From NCBI GenBank assembly GCA_937871705.1, contig CALMOO010000681.1:1-8568 (forward strand): a DNA stretch of 8,568 nt, in the 5' to 3' direction. Under the pieces are notes generated by a model. It was not told where the DNA came from, made no database searches, and worked only from the letters and a program-made list of their open reading frames with translations. The first letter of the stretch is position 1. Each line of letters starts with the position of its first letter. Positions 5,885 to 8,568 of this stretch are shown piece by piece. Both the position numbers and the translations under genes were made by a program. This DNA is from an uncultured Hymenobacter sp. (GTDB taxonomy: Bacteria; Bacteroidota; Bacteroidia; Cytophagales; Hymenobacteraceae).

Positions 5885-6241
5885 ATGGCTACTTGGCAGT
5901 TCATCGAACTCGCAACCCATCCTGATACAATAATTAATGTGTCGCAGATTGTCTCTATCGAGCAAATGGAGACCATGCTTTCGGAGCACAAGCGGAAAGC
6001 ATATGAAGTAGCAGGCTCGCCAGCAGCCGTGATTCACGCCCTTAACGTGTCCTTAGTTGGAGGTAAGAGTATTGAGTTGGTATTCGACTCAGAGGAAAGG
6101 TGTACGGCTACACTGAAGATGGTGAAGATGGCGCTTAAGCCGCTGCTCGTCAAAAAGCCTACTCTACCTGGCGATACGCCATCTATGCCTGAGAAGCCGA
6201 AGCCATTCATACCTGTTAAAAGGCCACGTAACCAGCCTTAA
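5885..6241 (+). CDS. Hypothetical 118-aa protein with Pro/Lys-rich tail (paralogue of next gene)
   Basis: The gene encodes 118 residues starting MATWQFIELA. I do not recognise the family. Residues 4-27 (WQFIELA, then TIINVSQIVSIE) look like paired beta strands, residues 52-69 (ALNVSLVGGKSIELVFDS) like another hairpin, and 72-88 like a helix. The tail (89-118) is disordered and basic, rich in Pro and Lys (KPKPFIPVKRPRNQP). There is no signal peptide or membrane span, so it is probably cytoplasmic. The next gene repeats this design (TLLNVAQIASV against TIINVSQIVSI), so the two look like diverged tandem duplicates. The minus-strand frame at 5752-5991 overlaps it and is a shadow. Confidence 0.75.
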   Translation: MATWQFIELATHPDTIINVSQIVSIEQMETMLSEHKRKAYEVAGSPAAVIHALNVSLVGGKSIELVFDSEERCTATLKMVKMALKPLLVKKPTLPGDTPSMPEKPKPFIPVKRPRNQP

Positions 6242-6271
6242 ACTAAAAGGCTCAGTAGTGCTCATTACCCC

Positions 6272-6280
6272 GTAGCTTCG
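6272..6280 (+). promoter_or_regulatory. Possible -7 promoter box of the 170-aa gene
   Basis: GTAGCTTCG lies 23 nt before ATG 6304. The same nine bases sit 25 nt before the upstream paralogue. The repetition suggests that the duplicated unit included its promoter. No clear -33 element is visible. Confidence 0.4.
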
Positions 6281-6303
6281 CCGCTCCTGCAACCCTCGTC
6301 TCT

Positions 6304-6816
6304 ATGGTCGGCTCTACTTACATCTACTTCAAGCGTAACGGTCGCCGTACCCTGCTCAATGTCGCGCAGATAGCTTCGGTATACACTAGTGATATTGACT
6401 TAGCCTCAAAAGCTGGTAAAGTCGAATACAGCCACCAATACCCACTTGAGCAGGGCACCATCTATACTAGCCAATTGATGCTGACCAGCCGGCGCGAGAT
6501 GGAGCAAGTTTATGCTAGGGCTGATGAACGGGATGAGGTTTACAACCAGCTAGTAGCCGCGCTAGCTCCCGCCGTGGTCATCGAGAGCTTTGCCCCCTTT
6601 GTACCAGCGGTGTCAGAGAAGCCGGAAGAATCAAAGGAGGCTCGAAAGTCTACCTACCCCACCGACCTATTCGATAACCAAGAAGACTATGCGCTAGCGA
6701 TGGCCAATGCCATAGACCGGATAAGACAAGAAAGGGCTCAGGCAACGGCCCAGCAGTCCACTACCACACCACCCGCGCCCAAGCCGCCACGGAAACTCCG
6801 AACGCCCCGCGAGTAG
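6304..6816 (+). CDS. Hypothetical 170-aa protein with Pro-rich basic tail (paralogue of 118-aa gene)
   Basis: The gene encodes 170 residues starting MVGSTYIYFK, 62 nt after the preceding gene on the same strand. The N-terminal region (5-27, YIYFKRN then TLLNVAQIASV) and the following strand-helix unit (55-92, TSQLMLTSRREMEQVY then DEVYNQLVAALAPAVV) align by eye with the same parts of the 118-aa neighbour. It then has a linker, a helix at about 126-150 (EDYALAMANAIDRIRQERAQ) and a Pro/Lys/Arg-rich tail (TTPPAPKPPRKLRTPRE). There is no signal peptide or membrane span. Function is unknown; the basic tails could bind nucleic acid or a partner, which is speculation. A strong terminator follows directly. 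Confidence 0.75.
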   Translation: MVGSTYIYFKRNGRRTLLNVAQIASVYTSDIDLASKAGKVEYSHQYPLEQGTIYTSQLMLTSRREMEQVYARADERDEVYNQLVAALAPAVVIESFAPFVPAVSEKPEESKEARKSTYPTDLFDNQEDYALAMANAIDRIRQERAQATAQQSTTTPPAPKPPRKLRTPRE

Positions 6817-6821
6817 CCCAC

Positions 6822-6852
6822 AAAAAAGCCCCGTTGACGCGGGGCTTTCTTT
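6822..6852 (+). terminator. Rho-independent terminator after the 170-aa gene
   Basis: The stem AAAGCCCCG (6825-6833) and CGGGGCTTT (6840-6848) is a perfect 9 bp with a 6-nt loop, followed by TTTCTTT. The A-run on the left (6822-6827) would give a U-tract on the minus strand, so it may act in both directions. It starts 6 nt after the stop codon and separates the accessory region from the genes on the right. Confidence 0.9.
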
Positions 6853-6886
6853 GTGCTGACCAGAAGTGGCACGTAGGGCTGTTGGG

Positions 6887-7108
6887 CTACAAGGGCCGGG
6901 GAGCTGCTGGCCGAAGCGCAAGAATACTGGTGAGCAGCCTAACCCGTCGCGTCGCGCTCGCAGTAGCTGCCCGGCGCTTGGTGAAGAGTATCAGGCAGAG
7001 CACCCCAAGTAGGGGTCCTAAGAGCAGGGAGCAGAGTAAGCGCAGTTGAAAATAGTGCGAAGTGCTCAGGTTCCAGTGTTGAGCAAGGGCTTGCTGCAAG
7101 TGTATCAT
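6887..7108 (-). CDS. Possible small single-pass membrane protein (73 aa)
   Basis: This frame encodes 73 residues from ATG 7108 (MIHLQQALAQ); an earlier in-frame ATG at 7156 would add 16. Residues 19-41 (YFQLRLLCSLLLGPLLGVLCLIL) form a credible membrane span followed by Lys-Arg-Arg, as expected for an inside-positive anchor. The rest is Arg/Ala/Pro-rich and could be chance high-GC translation. No good promoter box was found. Much of the 450-bp stretch 6853-7306 is otherwise explained only by palindromes, so this is a weak candidate and may be a decayed gene or non-coding. Confidence 0.3.
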   Translation of the reverse strand: MIHLQQALAQHWNLSTSHYFQLRLLCSLLLGPLLGVLCLILFTKRRAATASATRRVRLLTSILALRPAAPRPL

Positions 7109-7144
7109 GGCGAGCGAATTTGATGGGTGGGAAAAAGAGAGTGT

Positions 7145-7216
7145 GTAAGTAATCACTTACCAACGTAATAAGCTGCTAAATGTTTTAACCTCAGGTGGGT
7201 TATTACGTTGACCTGA
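7145..7216. repeat. Cluster of three inverted repeats
   Basis: GTAAGT and ACTTAC (7145-7150 and 7155-7160) form a 16-bp palindrome. It abuts a perfect 11-bp inverted repeat, CAACGTAATAA (7161-7171) and TTATTACGTTG (7200-7210), with a 28-nt loop. A third pair, TCAGGT (7191-7196) and ACCTGA (7211-7216), interlocks with it. The cluster lies about 90-160 nt before the BLUF start. Possible roles are operator sites, competing RNA structures, or the remnant of a mobile element end. Confidence 0.75.
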
Positions 7217-7294
7217 ACTTGACTTGTACCGCACATGCACCTGGTAAGAAAGTGCGTGCGCAAGGAGAGAGCCTCCTCACCACGGGACTTCTTT

Positions 7295-7302
7295 TATCTT
7301 CG
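7295..7302 (+). promoter_or_regulatory. Possible -7 box of the BLUF gene
   Basis: TATCTTCG fits TAnnTTCG, as at 5852 and 6273. Only 4 nt separate it from ATG 7307, so a transcript started here would be leaderless or nearly so. A small hairpin, AGGAG (7263-7267) with CTCCT (7273-7277), lies just upstream. No TTG is found at the usual distance. Confidence 0.35.
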
Positions 7303-7306
7303 CCCC

Positions 7307-7729
7307 ATGCACCACATCATTTACCTGAGCCGGGCCACCCGGCCCTTGAGCGACGAGGAATTGACAACGCTGCTCACGCAGGCGCGCGAGGTCAATGCGC
7401 AGGAAGGCATTACGGGGGCCCTGGTCTACGGCGACGGGCAGTTCATGCAAATCATCGAGGGCGAGGAGGCCACCCTGGCTATGCTCTATGCCAAGCTGCT
7501 GCAGGACGAGCGGCATGGGCAGGTCTTCAAGTTTGCCGATAAGCTGATTGCCCAGCGCAGCTTTGCCAACTGGTCGATGGCCTTTCGCCCCGTCTCAGCC
7601 GAGCAGTTTGCCCAGCTAGCGGGCTATATGAGCCCGGAAGCGCTAAACCTGCAGGCGCCCGGCTTGAGCGCCACCGATGACATGCTACTGCAAATGATGA
7701 AAGCCTTCGTCTTGCAGCCCCGCACCTAG
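7307..7729 (+). CDS. BLUF-domain blue-light photoreceptor (short, stand-alone)
   Basis: The gene encodes 140 residues starting MHHIIYLSRAT, which places the first strand of the BLUF fold at the N-terminus; the in-frame ATG at 7235 would add 24 atypical residues. BLUF domains bind FAD and respond to blue light by rearranging hydrogen bonds around a Tyr-Gln pair. Residues aligning with the AppA positions are all present: Tyr6 (AppA Y21), Asn30 (N45), Gln48 (Q63), Trp89 (W104) and Met91 (M106), within IYLSRAT, REVNAQEGITGAL, FMQIIEG and NWSMAF. After residue 95 there is only a short helical C-terminal cap, with no cyclase, GGDEF, EAL or HTH output domain. It would therefore act through a partner protein, which cannot be identified here. 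A terminator follows. Confidence 0.92.
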   Translation: MHHIIYLSRATRPLSDEELTTLLTQAREVNAQEGITGALVYGDGQFMQIIEGEEATLAMLYAKLLQDERHGQVFKFADKLIAQRSFANWSMAFRPVSAEQFAQLAGYMSPEALNLQAPGLSATDDMLLQMMKAFVLQPRT

Positions 7730-7748
7730 TTGGGGTTGCTGCCGAGGC

Positions 7749-7776
7749 AAAAGCGCCGTCTCCACGAGGCTTTTTT
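7749..7776 (+). terminator. Rho-independent terminator after the BLUF gene
   Basis: AAAAGC (7749-7754) pairs with GCTTTT (7769-7774). Inside a 2x2 internal loop, CGT pairs with ACG around a CTCC loop, and a run of six T follows (7771-7776). It begins 19 nt after the BLUF stop, in the gap between the convergent BLUF and VOC genes. Confidence 0.65.
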
Positions 7777-7796
7777 AATTGAAAACCTCACCTAAA

Positions 7797-8201
7797 CTAG
7801 CTTGCCTCCTCATCCGGCGTTCCCTCCTCGGCAGGCTCCCATAACTCCAGAATGTTCCCTTCCGGGTCGAGCACGTGGACGAATTTGCCATAGGCGTATT
7901 CGGCAATCTCATCCACAATGGTCACGTTGGCCTTTCGCAACTCCTCGACCAAGCCGATAATATCGGCCACCCGGTAGTTAATCATAAAGGGCTTGGCCGA
8001 GGGATTGAAGTAAGCCGTATCCTGCGCAAACGTGGCCCAGGTAGTAACTCCCTTTTTCGCCGCATTATCGGCCTGCCGCCACTCGAACGCCGTGCCATAG
8101 TCGCTGGTAGCCAAGCCCAGGTGTTGAGCATACCAGTCATTCATTGCTTGCGGATTAGCGCACTTGAAAAATACGCCGCCAAGGCCTGTTACTTTTTTCA
8201 T
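7797..8201 (-). CDS. VOC (glyoxalase/bleomycin-resistance/dioxygenase) family protein
   Basis: The gene encodes 134 residues starting MKKVTGLGGVFFKCANPQAM. An in-frame ATG 75 nt upstream is less likely because the VOC strand begins at once in the shorter form. The single domain has the two beta-alpha-beta-beta-beta modules of the superfamily: residues 6-60 (GGVFFKCANPQAMNDWYAQHLGL...TWATFAQD) and 72-122 (FMINYRVADIIGLVEELRKANV...KFVHVLDPEGNILELWEP). DPEGNILELWE is the characteristic end, with a likely metal-ligand Glu119. The usual N-terminal His/Gln ligand is not evident in GGVFFK, so metal use is uncertain. Such small proteins include lactoylglutathione lyase relatives and resistance proteins; the substrate cannot be named. 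It is convergent with the BLUF gene and probably monocistronic. Confidence 0.9.
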   Translation of the reverse strand: MKKVTGLGGVFFKCANPQAMNDWYAQHLGLATSDYGTAFEWRQADNAAKKGVTTWATFAQDTAYFNPSAKPFMINYRVADIIGLVEELRKANVTIVDEIAEYAYGKFVHVLDPEGNILELWEPAEEGTPDEEAS

Positions 8202-8399
8202 CGTCAAACCAGTAAAGGTGAAGTGGGATGCCAATATAGGTAGTACTAACGAGGGTGGCAAACTCACCAGCTGCAAGCCCCCCCGCGCAGGGGAGAAGCC
8301 TCCCTACCACTAGCAGGGCGTGTCGCCTCCACAACGTAGTTTTTCAGCCAGCTACGACGCGGCTACGTAGCAGACGTTTCATCCGCCAGTACTAGCCTT

Positions 8400-8568
8400 A
8401 TGCAGCCCTCCTCTCCCTCGTCTCCGGACGGCCTGAGTGCCCCCGCCCCGAGGAGCCTCAAGAAAGGCGCCCTCTTCCTCTTTCTCGTGGTGGCTGTGCT
8501 GCTCGCCGTCGTGGCCCTGTTGCTGCCTAAAAAGCAGGTCACGGGCCAAAATGCGCCTACGCCTGTGC
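8400..8568 (+). CDS. Single-pass membrane protein, partial (C-terminus beyond window)
   Basis: The frame is open from ATG 8400 to the window end, giving 56 residues (MQPSSPSSPDG...). It has a Pro/Ser-rich N-terminal tail, a Lys-Lys pair at 21-22 and a strong hydrophobic segment at 24-42 (ALFLFLVVAVLLAVVALLL). Another Lys-Lys and a polar, likely extracytoplasmic stretch follow. The span has no lipobox or signal-peptidase site that I can see, so an N-terminal anchor is most likely. The family is not recognisable from this portion. The 198-bp gap upstream (8202-8399) holds short repeats (GCTACG twice, at 8351 and 8362) but no gene. Confidence 0.6.
   Translation, partial: MQPSSPSSPDGLSAPAPRSLKKGALFLFLVVAVLLAVVALLLPKKQVTGQNAPTPV

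Noticed and set aside
5752..5991. Minus-strand 79-aa frame in the intergenic region
   Set aside because: It is antisense to the start of the 118-aa gene, covers that gene's promoter box and has no recognisable features.
7161..7216. True H-type pseudoknot formed by the two interlocked stems
   Set aside because: The order of arms is right, but there are no bases between the 3' arm of the 11-bp stem and the 3' arm of the second stem, so no strand could cross an 11-bp helix. Competing structures or DNA sites are more likely.
7195..7542. Plus- and minus-strand frames over the BLUF gene (7195-7542 and 7277-7516)
   Set aside because: Both are shadows of the BLUF gene, whose conserved residues fix the correct frame.
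7875..8243. Plus-strand 122-aa frame opposite the VOC gene
   Set aside because: It is antisense to a gene with clear VOC motifs and has no domain of its own.

Overview
The window looks like a piece of a Bacteroidota chromosome, most likely Hymenobacter or a close relative in the Cytophagales. The reasons are high GC in the flanking genes, start codons without Shine-Dalgarno sequences, and several promoters of the Bacteroidota -33/-7 type (TAnnTTTG, with TAnnTTCG variants). The genus is an inference, because no marker gene is present. Base composition changes sharply along the window. Single 60-base samples gave about 77% GC in the left operon (241-300), about 47% in the repressor gene (1141-1200), about 32% in the restriction genes (4321-4380) and about 57% in the BLUF gene (7441-7500).

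Layout. (1) 1-909, minus strand: three closely spaced small genes that I read as the early operon of a prophage or similar element. The first is a small Cro/Ner-like candidate DNA-binding protein; the other two are unrecognised, and the last runs off the left edge. (2) 910-1021: a divergent promoter region with two related 21-bp operator-like palindromes 42 bp apart and a separate 23-bp palindrome. (3) 1022-1861, plus strand: a CI/LexA-type repressor with an XRE helix-turn-helix and an S24 Ser-Lys peptidase domain. (4) 1858-5603, minus strand: a low-GC two-gene restriction-modification-like cassette, tail to tail with the repressor and sharing its stop-codon bases. It encodes a 999-aa N6-adenine methyltransferase/specificity protein, translationally coupled to a 248-aa PD-(D/E)XK nuclease. 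(5) 5885-6816, plus strand: two small genes of unknown function that appear to be diverged tandem paralogues, each with the same promoter box, closed by a strong terminator. (6) 6853-8568: probable host background, with a palindrome-rich spacer, a BLUF blue-light sensor, a VOC-family protein and the start of a single-pass membrane protein.

How it may work: the CI-like repressor would hold the early operon off and regulate itself. The low-GC restriction cassette next to it is typical of cargo carried beside a lysogeny regulator, and would protect the lysogen from other DNA. The best candidate for something undescribed is the restriction cassette. Its large subunit has an N-terminal domain that resembles a nuclease fold but lacks the E-x-K catalytic pair. 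The separate small nuclease keeps the catalytic residues, and its gene contains a perfect 18-bp inverted repeat (21 bp paired around one bulge) starting 45 nt into the reading frame, which could restrain nuclease synthesis.
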